Assembly (NCBI GenBank): GCA_023512835.1
Contig: CM042085.1
Span: forward strand, 29,471,812 to 29,535,811
Direction: 5' to 3'
Origin: Taxillus chinensis
Taxonomy: Eukaryota > Streptophyta > Magnoliopsida > Santalales > Loranthaceae
Length of the DNA: 64,000 bases
A model generated the notes under the pieces. The model was not told where the DNA came from. It did not search any database and saw only the letters and a program-made list of their open reading frames with translations. The position numbers and the translations under genes are program-made. Positions within the stretch are counted from its first letter, which is position 1; every line of letters starts with the position of its first letter. Shown here one piece after another: positions 47,268 through 57,929 of the stretch.

Positions 47268-48140
47268 CCCACTTGGCTCATGTCAAGACTTGGTGATTCA
47301 ATAACTTTAAGTGTGCACCTTTTATTGAATTAATCAAGACATCTGTAATTAAATTGAAATAATTGGATCATGACGGTCACAAGTCTTCAAACGACATGAT
47401 TTCTTCCATGTCTCACAAAACCAACTCAATTTAGAATCTTTAATTAGGATATACTTTAATTATTGCATTCATTGTTATCTCACTAAAACAATATTACATA
47501 CAACATAATGTGAATAACAAATAAATAACCAAAAACATAACTTTAATTGAATTCATAAATGTCAAAACCTAATAATCAAATGTGCACATATGAATATTAT
47601 GTCAACAACGATTGATCTATTACACCCATACTTCCAACATGGTCAATGAATATTTTGGGTGGTAATCCTTTAGTTAATAGATCTGTTATATCTTGCCCCT
47701 TAATCATCCGAAATAGCATTTCTTCTTTCTCTAGTGGATCGCCTTAATGATATTATATCTTGAGGTTGTTGAGTTTATTCTTCATGAATGGGGTTTTGCT
47801 GTCAACTCACTCATTATAGTTCTCACAACAGACTTATTAGTTATGTCTAATTGTAAGTATTCTTTAATCTTTAACATGAACTCCTTTGCATTATTAGTTT
47901 TGGGCACTAATGGCTTCACATTTCCAGCCATTGACAATCTCATCAAGTTCAAACTCAGCCTGTTAAACCGCTCCTAGATCTCATATTCAGATCTTTCAGC
48001 TCATGTACCGGTCTCAGTAATGGCTTTAGATTTGTCAGGCACTATTGCAAAATCCAAATCTAGCACACCTAGTTGAAACTAAATTTACTAAGACCAATCC
48101 ACATAGTTCAACTTATTAAACTTGATCATCCCATTACCCA
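47268..48140 (-). pseudogene. Copia relic (TNT1-like) with most of pol deleted
   Basis: Read on the minus strand from 48140: a gag segment with NYVDWS, FQLGVLDLDFAIVPD, ERFNRLSLNLMRLSMAGN and KTNNAKEFMLKIKEY. It then passes directly to ISLRRSTRERRNAISDD (47758-47703), typical of the integrase-RT linker. GQDITDLLTKGLPPKIFIDH, the end of RNase H, follows at 47698-47620. A polypurine-like AAGTGGGAGAT abuts TGTTATATTATT at 47268, the expected start of a 3' LTR. Protease, integrase and RT are absent, and stops are scattered. Confidence 0.75.
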
Positions 48141-50200
48141 TAACAAACACATTGGTAGAAACTGCAAATTACTATACATACCCACACTTTAACACTTTGA
48201 AAAAACATTAATCAGTTTCAAACAAACAATACTAAAGTCAATACTCATGTCATCTTTAGACATATAATTATATTAACTTAATATACTTATAGGTCACTAT
48301 AATATTATTAATAGATATATAAGCAATTGTCTAACTTTGGGTCACCTCCTAGTAAAATAATTAATAAACTTAATTATTCAGTAATTTAATTGCATTACAT
48401 AAACATGAATAATTAAAACATATAATTAAATGTCTAATGTCTTGATAAGTCAAGTCACTTTAGTGACTAACAAGTTTTTTATACGATGAACATTTAATTA
48501 TATAAAATTTTAATTAGATATAACTAGGACACTTGGGTGACCAATAAGTTTTCATGCTATATACCATGCATAATATAAGATATATTTTATAACTCAAAAC
48601 AAGCGGACAAAATATTAAAATTTCCTTTTATGCCATGCTTAATCTTTTAGCAAATTAATTCAAATAATACAAATAAAGAAACTTGCAGTGATCAAAAGGC
48701 TAAATTAATTTTACACATCAAATATGCTAAATTCATAACATAAAAATAAACTTTAAAACCAAATACTTATATAATGGAAATATTGGGCTCCCTTAATAAA
48801 TCTGATATTAACAACAGTGATCAACGGGCTCCTTAGAAAATTCGCAGCACCGAAGACGCTCAAGTAGAAAGCAATTCCCAAGCTCCGCATCGAGTCCGAA
48901 ACCTATTCATAAAGGAACTCTATTGAAAATGTCGACTCGTTAACTAGTGTGTCGACATATTGTATCGGTGTCGAAAGCATGTGCAACACTGATACCTTGG
49001 GCAAAAATGTGTCTGTGCATCTAGGGTGGTGGAGAGTGATAGCAACGGTGGTTAGTTCTACAATTGATGTTGCAGAGGAAAAACAAAAAACAAAACAAAA
49101 AGTGTTTTAATCGAAACACAGCTGAAATAGAACAAAACGAGACTAGAACAAGCCAAAATATTAATTGAAAAGAAATAAAGTAACTATATAACATATATAG
49201 TATGGATGACAGTATTGTAAGTTACATATCTTAGTAAGGATAATTCAGTTTTACAATACTAAGATATGTATGTAACTTACAAGTAAAATTGCAATTAATA
49301 GTTACAACTTATTTAAAAACTCTACCATCTCTAACATTTAAAGAATATTCTCAAACTTCTAATCGACCGACAGTTTGTTCCCTGAACATTATCTTCTACT
49401 TTTGGTTTTTTGTTCCGATATAAGCAACATAGTATTCTACAGGTCCAGAAATGAAAGGCATTCAACTCTAACTCATTGTAATGAGACAAACCCCCAAAGT
49501 TAATTTGGAGCGATCCGTTGGACTAATGGAATGACGCCACGTCTGCCATACTGGAATTTAATGCCGGCTGGTCCATGTCTATCCCATAGGCCATATGATA
49601 AATGCACATAAACCCATTTGGTCATTAGGTGTAACCCAAACCGTCACAATGTTAACCCCTCTATTGGCCAATCTCTAATGGCCCATTGCTAGTCCGCTTA
49701 CCCATGCCCTTTTTTTTTTTTTTTTTTTTATTATAATTTTTTTTGTTTTTGTTTTTTAATAATCATAAAATCTTATCCAGGTCTAGACAAAGCTGTGTGC
49801 AGGCTTCACCAAAAAGTATCTCTTTTCATTGCACCAATTGCATTCCAGATATATTCCGGATAAACATATGACAGCTGAGGAAGAGTCGAGCAGCATAGCA
49901 GCTCAGGCCTCAGGGGAGATGCACTTCAATGTTTTTTAAAAATATTTATTTTTTTGTTTTCTTGGTCCACAACCATGTGAACCCCATCAACTTGCTATCG
50001 TACGTACATACACGTCCCCACACCAGCACGCCACTAAATAACCAAACTCCATGAATCTTCCTCCTACCATCCTCTCGCGTTGACCCAGATATCTCCCACG
50101 CATTCGCCACTGCAATTTGCACTCAATTTATATTATATATCTATATATACCTATATATATATATATACCTATATCTTATCTTCAGCCCCATATGCCTTCA
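48141..50200. other. AT-rich region upstream of the RAV gene
   Basis: No coding sequence recognised. It contains a short hairpin (49214-49281), a poly(T) run at 49711-49729 and mixed TA repeats at 50125-50170. Part of it next to 48140 may be leader or LTR of the copia relic. Confidence 0.4.
49214..49281. repeat. 68-bp hairpin-forming inverted repeat
   Basis: TTGTAAGTTACATATCTTAGTA is answered about 20 bases later by its reverse complement with a 4-base insertion (TACTAAGATATGTATGTAACTTACAA). It is AT-rich. It could be a remnant MITE or a structured transcript. Confidence 0.6.
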
Positions 50201-50204
50201 CACA

Positions 50205-50315
50205 CACACACATAAATATATAAGCCTACTCCTCCCAAAGAAAACCCAACTTACTCAAGCACAGATTGTATTCATCGAGGTAGCCGAGCCGAGCAGCGAA
50301 ACCCTATCGGCGAAA
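50205..50315 (+). promoter_or_regulatory. Core promoter and 5' UTR of the RAV gene
   Basis: AATATATAAGCC at 50215-50226 is a good plant TATA box, 90-100 bases before the start codon. Transcription would begin near 50250, giving a 5' UTR of about 60 bases without an upstream ATG. A (CA)n run lies just before it at 50201-50210. The codon context is CGAAAATGG, with the favoured A at -3 and G at +4. Confidence 0.6.
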
Positions 50316-51368
50316 ATGGACGGCAGTATATGTACGGACGAGAGCAGCACGAGCGACACGGCATCGATTTCAGCGGCGGAGAAGCCTGCAGCGGCGGAGA
50401 CCCTTTGCCGGATGGGCAGCGGCAACAGCGTGGTTCTCGACCCGGATGCCGGAATAGAGGCTGAGGCGGAGTCGTCCGGCCGGAAGCTGCCCTCCTCCAA
50501 GTTCAAAGGCGTGGTCCCCCAGCCCAACGGTCGGTGGGGGGCTCAGATCTACGAGAAGCACCAGCGCGTCTGGCTCGGCACCTTCAACGAGGAGGCCGAG
50601 GCCGCCCACGCCTACGACGTCGCCGCCCTCCGCTTCCGCGGCTGTGACGCAGTCACCAACTTCAAGCCATCGCCGCAGAGCTCCGGTGCCGGGGAGGAGG
50701 CAGCGTTCCTGAACTCGCATTCCAAGGAGGAGATCGTGGACATGCTCCGCAAGCACACCTTCGCGGACGAGCTGGAGCAGAACAGGAAAAAGCGAGCCAT
50801 TAGCGGCGGCTGCGGGGTTTCTGGAGCCTCCGGCTCGGTGTACTACAGCAGCGCGGCCGGTTCGGACCAGATTCGGGAGCAGCTCTTCGAGAAGGCTGTG
50901 ACGCCGAGCGACGTGGGGAAGCTGAACCGGCTGGTGATTCCGAAGCAGCACGCAGAGAAGCACTTCCCGCTCCCGACCGGGACCTTGGCCACCAAGGGGA
51001 TGTTGTTGAACTTCGAGGACGTCACCGGCAAGGTGTGGCGGTTCCGGTACTCGTACTGGAATAGCAGCCAGAGCTACGTGCTGACCAAGGGCTGGAGCCG
51101 GTTCGTCAAGGAGAAGAGCCTCGAGGCCGGTGACATTGTCGGGTTTCACAGGTCCACCGGTCCGGAGAAGGAGCTCTACATTAACTGGAAGGCGAGGAAC
51201 AGTACCGGTTCGATGGCAAACCCGGTCCAGCCTTCGGTCCCGGTTCAAATGGTGAGGCTCTTTGGGGTCAACATTTTTAACATACCTGGAGTGAGTCTGG
51301 GTCAGAGAAAAAGGGAGGCGGACCCGTCGGAGTGTCGTAAGAAGCCGAAGATAATTGGAGCTTGGTGA
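50316..51368 (+). CDS. RAV1: RAV/TEM-type AP2-B3 transcription factor
   Basis: A nuclear transcription factor of the class I RAV family (RAV1, TEM1/RAV2 and TEM2 in Arabidopsis), known to bind a bipartite CAACA + CACCTG site and to repress genes such as FT and gibberellin-synthesis genes. The 350-residue protein matches the usual family length. An AP2 domain spans residues 62-117 ([41 protein letters not shown]). A B3 domain spans 188-293 ([39 protein letters not shown]). RLFGV at 314-318 is the B3-type repression motif. Basic residues around 330-345 may add nuclear import. Intronless, as is usual for this class. It is GC-rich in an AT-rich setting, which explains the long antisense frame at 50370-51371. 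The exact orthologue (RAV1 versus TEM) cannot be decided here. Confidence 0.97.
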   Translation: MDGSICTDESSTSDTASISAAEKPAAAETLCRMGSGNSVVLDPDAGIEAEAESSGRKLPSSKFKGVVPQPNGRWGAQIYEKHQRVWLGTFNEEAEAAHAYDVAALRFRGCDAVTNFKPSPQSSGAGEEAAFLNSHSKEEIVDMLRKHTFADELEQNRKKRAISGGCGVSGASGSVYYSSAAGSDQIREQLFEKAVTPSDVGKLNRLVIPKQHAEKHFPLPTGTLATKGMLLNFEDVTGKVWRFRYSYWNSSQSYVLTKGWSRFVKEKSLEAGDIVGFHRSTGPEKELYINWKARNSTGSMANPVQPSVPVQMVRLFGVNIFNIPGVSLGQRKREADPSECRKKPKIIGAW

Positions 51369-52408
51369 CAATTACTTTTACTTTTTTTTTTTGGTAGTTT
51401 ATATTTATTTGTGATCTTGGAATTGTATGAATGTGGAAAGGGCTTGGGGTGATGGGCGGTGTTGCAAGTTGCAGAGAGGGGGGGGGGGGGGGGGGGGGGT
51501 AGAGGGAAAGCGTGTATACTTCGATAGAGCTAAGCTAGCGAAAGGCCGAAGAAGGCTAAAGCTGTAATAAGATGGGAAACAAATGAAAACGACGTAAACT
51601 ATTGGGTATGATAATGTAAACTGCAAGGAGTGAGTGTCAAAACTCTCCTCTCTTCTATCATTTTTAAGCGATTAATATTTGATTAATGCTACTGTCTTAG
51701 AACAGGCGTAGATAGAGAATATGGCGTTTATATTAATTTAATGTATTATTCAACATTTGTCATTATTGATTAGGTTTTTTTAAAAAAAGCAAGTGTACTT
51801 TTCTTTTTTCTTTTTTTGGAGGGGGTGTAGAATTTACTACGTAGATTGACACCCACAAATAACAAATTGATATCATAATTTTAAATTAAAGACTCATTAT
51901 ATTAAACTATAAACGTGTTAAATAGCACTGATGACACTATCGCGTGATTAGAGCCTAATCCGATTGACGCACAAATCGATATCATGATTACTAATTGAAG
52001 ACCTGTTTATGATTTTATTGGGCTCTAATCAAAAGTAATATTTATAATCTCTTAACCTAACATATAATTAGGATAAATCATGTCGATTGTAAACACGATT
52101 TTTGAACATGTCTAATGGTGTTTTTATTATCTAAACAAACATAATATAATTAAAAAATAAAACAAATAAAAGAAAAATAAAATAAATAAACCTTGAGAAA
52201 ATAGAAATTGAAGTAATAAACGTGTACAGGGACTAAGATTCAACTATTGTAATCTTATGCCTAATTAGTTATTCACATATTTTCTATAGTTGATTCTTTT
52301 GTAATTGTCAATCACTTTTTCATGAATAAGAATGCATTCAATCCTAGTAACACGAAATAGAGTAAAACCTATTATTGGTTTGTGACTAACCATGGTCTCT
52401 CATAGGCT
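51369..52408. other. Downstream flank of the RAV gene
   Basis: 3' UTR followed by AT-rich intergenic sequence up to the next element. TGTAATAAGATGG near 51563 is a possible poly(A) signal region. No other gene is recognised. Confidence 0.45.
51478..51499 (+). repeat. Uninterrupted G22 tract
   Basis: Twenty-two consecutive G residues about 110 bases past the RAV stop codon, probably within the 3' UTR. Length is likely to be unstable or sequencing-sensitive. Confidence 0.85.
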
Positions 52409-52792
52409 TGTCACGGGGTCAGGCTTTATAGCAGCTTAACCCGTGCAGCACCTAGTTCCCATCTGTACGAAGGAACGCTAGGTCAGCCTAACTCGTCGCA
52501 TTTGGATCGAAACCCATCAATCCGTTGTAAAGCATTTGTGTAGGGAAGCGCTTAGCGGAAAAACGATTGAACGAAGGCAACAAACGATTGTATTGATTGC
52601 TTGAAAGCTTTACAACATCACTCCCCTACATATAGATATTAACACTTTTCTGGCTATGTTGCCAGGAGACATCATATATGATCGAAATCTAAAATCTCTA
52701 CAACTTATTCTATAAGCTAAGTACAACACTTTACAAAGGGGAAATACCCCAAAATGGCCTAAGTATGCTAGGATAAGCCTCGGTCCATGACA
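52409..52792 (-). repeat. Left (3') LTR of the Galadriel-like element
   Basis: TGTCACGGGGTCAGGCT...GGTCCATGACA, 384 bp. By eye it differs from the right LTR at about 19 positions, all but the first of which are transitions. Confidence 0.93.
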
Positions 52793-53259
52793 TTCTCCCC
52801 CACCCGATTTCGCAGTGTCCTCGTTGCGTCTTGGGCTTCCTCGAACTCGTCGAACTGCTGGATGTAGCATTCGGTTTCTTCCCGGTACTCTTCAATCTCT
52901 TTGGAGAATTGCCCCAGATCCTCTTCCTTCTCCCAGCTTGCCTCTTCAACCGGCCTGTTCTTCCATTGGACGTAGTACTCCACCCGGCTTGGATCTACGC
53001 CCCTTATTGGCACGACTCTACGAGAGTGGATTTTCTCTATCTCTTTATCGTAGGTCTTGCCTGTTGATGCTGTTGGTGTCCGTACCGCCCGTTGTCCGCT
53101 CATATCTTCCAAGTCTTCGTGGCAAGGCTTGAGCAAACTAACGTGGAACACCGGATGCCTTTGTAAGCTAGTCGGGAGGTCCAATTTGTATGAGACCTTT
53201 CCAACTCTCTTAAGTACTTTGAAAGGCCCCTCATATCGGCGCACCAAACCCTTATGCAA
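52768..53259 (-). pseudogene. Chromodomain end of the Galadriel-like integrase
   Basis: RRYEGPFKVLKRVGKVSYKL and HPVFHVSLLKP form the integrase C-terminal fold. A spacer (TGKTYDKEIEKI) leads into the chromodomain RRVVPIRGVDPSRVEYYVQW...PVEEASWEKEEDLGQF. The aromatic residues YY/W/W of a histone-methyl-lysine cage are present. The frame is separated from the integrase core by a shift at about 53259-53404. The reading ends inside the LTR. Confidence 0.88.
52793..52806 (-). other. Polypurine tract of the Galadriel-like element
   Basis: On the minus strand GGGTGGGGGAGAA immediately precedes the 3' LTR, the expected plus-strand primer. Confidence 0.7.
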
Positions 53260-53780
53260 TTGTCTGAGTGCTTTGGTTTAGCGCGGAAGGAGTTTAAGCA
53301 ACACCATGTCTCCTTCCTGAAATTCCAAGGGCCTCCTTTGTTGATCCGCCCACTTCTTCATTTTCTTCGCCGCTTTGTGCAAGTATGCCCTGGCCAAATC
53401 CGTCTATTCTTGCCATCCTTTTGCAAACTTGAATGCCGCGGGGCTCTTTCCAGTGTACCCCCGAGTGATGGAAGTGGGCGTCAATGGTTGCTGCCCAGTT
53501 GCGAGTTCGAACGGACTCTCGTTCGTGGACTCGCTCTTCTGCAAGTTATATGAGAATTGGGCTATGTCCAACAACTTGGCCCAATCTCTTTGGTTGGCAC
53601 TCGCGTAGTGCCTCAGATACAGCTTCAATAATCCATTGACACGTTTAGTTTGGCCATCTATTTGTGGGTGAAAACTTGTTGAAAAGTTTAAGTCTGAATC
53701 CATTATTCGGAACAGCTCGGTCCAAAACTGCCCAGTAAATCGTGAGTCCTGATCGCTCACGATTGTCTTTGGAATGCCCC
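53260..53780 (-). pseudogene. Integrase core, distal half
   Basis: The frame from 53780 gives GIPKTIVSDQDSRFTGQFW (second catalytic Asp), FHPQIDGQTKRVN, WAKLLDIAQFSYN and SPFELATGQQPLTP. The catalytic Glu expected in the QTxRVN block is Lys here. It is truncated at 53781 by the solo LTR; the proximal half continues at 56169. Around 53280-53404 the frame shifts again before the chromodomain part. Confidence 0.85.
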
Positions 53781-56168
53781 TGTAAAGACTCATATTTGGG
53801 TAGTTTTGAGAGATAGCCATTCTATGGGAATGTAACTATCTGGACGGTAGTGTAGTCGTCGATGTGAGCATTTTGACTGTACTTGGGCCCGATTTCGAGT
53901 CGGAACCCCATTTGACCCGATTGTTGACTTTTCGGGGTTTATTGGTTGACTTTGCATTTAGGCGGTCATTTGGGTATAATAATATCTGTTTAGTGTTGTG
54001 CTCGTCATTTCGAGCATTTTGACTGTAGTTTGACTCAATTTGGAGTTCGGGGCCTTGGAGGTCAATTTTTGTGTTGGGAGGTCAATTATTGACTGGGTCA
54101 ATGGTTGACTAGGTCAGTTGACTAGCAGAAATATAAATAGCAAAAAAAAAAAGAAGCTTTCACTTTACGTTTCATGTTTGTGCGTTTGAGAGAGAGAGCT
54201 TGAGAGAGCTTGGAGGCCTTGGCGATTTGGGTTCGTGGAGCTCAAAGATTTACTTCAAGTAGGTGTCCTTGAACTTCTTATCTCTCTCTTGTGTTAGATC
54301 TGCACAAATTTATCATGATTTATGAAATTGAGCATGAACCCTAGAATTTGGGGAAATCCAATTTTGGGTTAGATCTAATGGTTTAACATAAGATCTGTGG
54401 TTAAGAACTATTTTACATCATTGTGGATATATGTTTCTGTGATTTTGGGGTTGATTAACTGTGTTTTTCATGAGGGTTGATAAGTCAACCATGGAAATCT
54501 GGGTTTAGATCTAGATTTCTGAAAATCTGGAATTTTATACGTGTTTCTGTTGTTTTTGCGCGATTAGAGGCGTTTTGGACGCGTTTTGAGGTAGATATCG
54601 TAGTTTGTTGCGAAACAGGGGTGTTAGTGAGCGTCTGGGAGTTTCTGGGCGTGTTCCAGGAAAGAACAGGCAAAAACGATGATGAACCGACCCTGGGGGA
54701 GCATGCGTTGGGGTGGAACTAACGAAGAATCCGAAGTTCCGGGTCGTAGCGGAGACCCGTCCGTAGTGGTCGAAGGTTCGTCGTACACGGGTGTAGTTCG
54801 AGAGGGGGGGGGGGGGGCGGAGGGTCGAAGATCATAGCCTTGCTTCGAAGTCTTCAGGCGCGTTGCGCTCCGCGACTCCGCAGGCTACAAGTCGCCGTTC
54901 CGCAGCCTACCGAGTTGCAGGTTCGAGCTACGAGTCACGAACCAAAGGTAACTAGACACTGAAGAAGATCGGCTGGACCTATTTACATCGTAACCTATAC
55001 CTTTAAGTATAATACTTAAGTTACTATGTAAATAATGAAATACCCCCCCCCATTTGGATTCAAAGAAAAATACTAGAAAAATCAATTCTCACTCTTTCAA
55101 AATGTGAAAATTGGGATTTAGTGTAAAATCTCGGAAAAACCCAAAAGTTCGTAGTGGTGAATTTTTGGAAAGTGGGGTTAGACATCTCAGAAAAATCCCC
55201 AAAAATCAGATTATCTTATTTATGATATGGGAACCCAATGCCAGGGCCTTTTGATTTCAAGAAAATAGGCGCTATGGGTAGGGTTCCTTCATAAATCAAT
55301 GATTGAGGATTTACTTGGGGGGGGGGGGGGGGGCCAAGGGGAAGGGATTCAAGTTGAGAATGACATGCCATACTAATGTTAGTATGTTGGTGTGAGGTAT
55401 TGGGGCATGGACTCTCGTGACTTGTTTGGGTTCTCACCGTGATGCACCGATGATGCTATGTGGTTGACGAAGGCATATGCACCGATGGCAGGCTTGTGGG
55501 CGACCGTGGCCGGGCATATTGCGTTTTGGCCAAGGGCTAAGGCCTGAGTTGAGCCGTTGAGCTCGTGGAGCTAGGGCTGAGTGCCCCTGGGTAGGATCCC
55601 ATGGAGGATCGTGGACAAGTTGTCCTGTGTGAGCAGGCCGAGTCCTGATGTTTGTTTGCGTAGGCGAGTCCCGATGATTGTGCACACTACACGGTGCACG
55701 AGTACACCGAGCATATAGTATAGACTTATATGTGTTGCATGACATGGAGTGTTGGGGTCACCTACGAGCTTGTCGCTCACCCCAACTTGTTGTTTACCCT
55801 TTTCGAGGTGTGACCCGAGACTAGTGGAGGACTTTCTCTCCAGGGAGGAGGCCCACTACTTGATGTATGATATAGTTATATTCTATATTGTTTTATGTGA
55901 TACCCGGACATGGGTGCCAACGATTATATTTGCATAGTATGATGTGATGTTTGTAAATTTATTGAGATGATATCCTTGTATGCATGATGATATATGGGAA
56001 AGTTGGATTACCCTTGATGTAGGATCTACGGTTGTATATTTGAGGCAGGAGTTCGTAGTCTCCATGGGTGTAGTCTATGGGTGCTAGTCACCAACCCCTT
56101 GACCTTACTGGGGGGCAAGGGGAAGTGATACCCGGTTCCGGGTTCCCTTGAATTTGGGGGGCGTGGAT
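53781..56168 (+). mobile_element. Nested solo LTR (subfamily B) inside the second chromovirus
   Basis: The 2388-bp insert is homologous, in inverse orientation, to the solo LTR at 9755-12154. It begins TGTAAAGACTCATATTTGGGT and ends GAATTTGGGGGGCGTGGA, where the terminal GACA appears mutated. Its TATA-like TATAAATAG lies at 54131-54139 on the plus strand. It carries the same G tract (as C, 55046-55054) and stem-loop (54981-55033). It sits inside the integrase codons for the segment just before GIPK. A clean 5-bp duplication was not found. Confidence 0.88.
55315..55334 (+). repeat. Long G tract inside the solo LTR
   Basis: About twenty G residues. Another of about 13 lies at 54805-54817, separate from the conserved tract next to the stem-loop. 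Confidence 0.75.
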
Positions 56169-56600
56169 ACCTAGTACTTCACCACATACTTGAAGAATAG
56201 TCGGGCCGTGTTCGATCCTTCGGGGGTGGAATGAAAACTCCATACTTAGAGAATCGGTCGACCACCACAATGATCGTACCGCATCCTTCGGATCTTGGGA
56301 GACAAACAATGAAGTCCATCGAAACACTTTCCCAAGGTCTTTCCGGGGTGGGCAATGGTTTTAACGGTCCCGTGATTGCCGATTCTCTATCTTGTCTTGT
56401 TGGCACACAAGACAAGTCCGCACGTACACTTGGACGTCCTCGTAAAGTTGAGGGGGGGGGCCGGCAGTCTGTTCGCCCAAGGCCAGGATGCATCGACTTG
56501 GGGGGCCAGGCCCACCACGAGTCGTGACATTCTTTGAGGATGTCTCTCCTCAAACTTCCCCATTTGGGAACGTAACACCGTTCCTCGAGTATGGAGCAAG
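56169..56600 (-). pseudogene. Integrase zinc finger and proximal core, frameshifted
   Basis: Translation gives ECHDSWWAW near 56540, SVSMDFIVCLPRSEGCG with the first catalytic Asp, and IIVVVDRFSKY. The remaining TARLFFKYVVKY-like codons run up to the solo LTR junction. The Cys-rich finger is scrambled by frame changes and includes a G tract at about 56451-56460. Confidence 0.8.
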
Positions 56601-57155
56601 TCATCCCTGGTGGACGCATTCCACCAAGGACTTGGCTAATGGATCGTGCTCCATTCCTTCCTTCGGTTTATTCACCAGGGAGAATTGTGGTTGGCTAATG
56701 GCCGCGAGCTTCGCCTTTCGACTTAGTGCATCGGCCACCACATTATTTGTGCCCGGTTTGTACTCGAGCACAAAATCAAATTCCGCTAGGAGTCCTTGCC
56801 ACCGTGCTTGCTTCGGAGTTAAGTTTCTTTGGGTTAGGAAATAACTCGTAGCAATATTATCCGTTTTCACCACGAACTTGGACCCTAGCAAGTAATGCCT
56901 CCACACCCGAAGGCAATGCATAACAGCCGTCATCTCTTTCTCATGCACCGCGTACCTCCGTTCGGTTCTATTAAGTTTCCGGCTTTCATATGCTACGGGA
57001 TGCCCCTCCCGCATAAAAACTCCACCGATGGCAAAGTCCGAAGCATCGGTGTGAACTTCATAAGGTTTCGTATGGTCCGGCAGGGCCATCACCGGTCTGT
57101 TTGTCATCGCTTGCTTCAACTTCTCAAATGCCTCTCGGCAAGCATCATCCCACAC
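56601..57155 (-). pseudogene. RNase H domain of the Galadriel-like element
   Basis: A 184-residue uninterrupted frame: WDDACREAFEKLKQAMTNRP, EVHTDASDFAIGGVFMREG, ESRKLNRTERRYAVHEKEM, VKTDNIATSYFLTQ and NNVVADALSRKA. It holds the expected catalytic Asp/Glu residues of gypsy RNase H. It continues from RT through a frame change at about 57160. Confidence 0.88.
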
Positions 57156-57929
57156 CCAAGTCTTGTTCTTCTTTAATAGTTTCGCAAGAGTGCGGAATGT
57201 GGGAATAACACGGATGAATCTTTATAGTAGTTAACCAAGCCAAGGAAGGAACGCATCTCAGGGACTTTCTTAGGGGTCTCCCATTCCTTGATGGCTAGCA
57301 CTTTCTTGTTATCCATCTTTAACTTGCCGCCGCAATAATGTGACCTAAGAAGGGCACCTCCTTCTTTGCAAAGTCACATTTCTCCTTTTTCACGAAAAGA
57401 TGGTTCTCCCTTAAGATTTGGAAAACCCGTAGGTGTGCCTTTGCTCCTCCAAGATTTTGTGGACGCCGACAATATCATCAAGGTACACCACGACGAATCT
57501 ATCCAAGTATGGTTGGAAGATCCGGTTCATCAACGTACAAAATGTGGCGGGGCGTTGTGAGGCCAAAGGGCATCACTAAGAACTCGTAAGAGCCGTATCT
57601 TGTGACGCACGCCGTCTTTGCCTCATCACCTTCGGTATCCGCACTTGCCAATATCCCAACCGCAAGTCCAGCTTTGAGAACCATCTCGCGCACCAACCAA
57701 GAAGTTGATCAAATAGGCCGGATATGAGTGGGATGGGGTAGCTGTTTTCACCGTAATCTTGTTTAGCGCCATAGTCAATGCATAGCCGCATCGACCCATC
57801 GTCTTCTTTTGGTACAACACCTGGTGCTCCAAATGGCGCTTTGGATGGCCGAACAACCCGGCCCTCCAACAAGTCTTTCAATTGCTTCCGAGGTTCCTCC
57901 AACTCCGGTGGTGCCATCCGATAGGGCAC
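57156..57929 (-). pseudogene. Reverse transcriptase of the Galadriel-like element
   Basis: Starts YRMAPPELEEPRKQLKDLL, then LCIDYGAKQD (altered from the usual LNK block), [38 protein letters not shown] and VVVYLDDIV (catalytic YLDD, about 57470-57500). At least four frame changes are needed to read across. The final thumb region is eroded. Confidence 0.82.

Noticed and set aside
50370..51371. 333-residue minus-strand open frame opposite the RAV gene
   Set aside because: It is the antisense of a GC-rich coding region; it has no recognisable domain, and the plus-strand AP2/B3 protein fully explains it.
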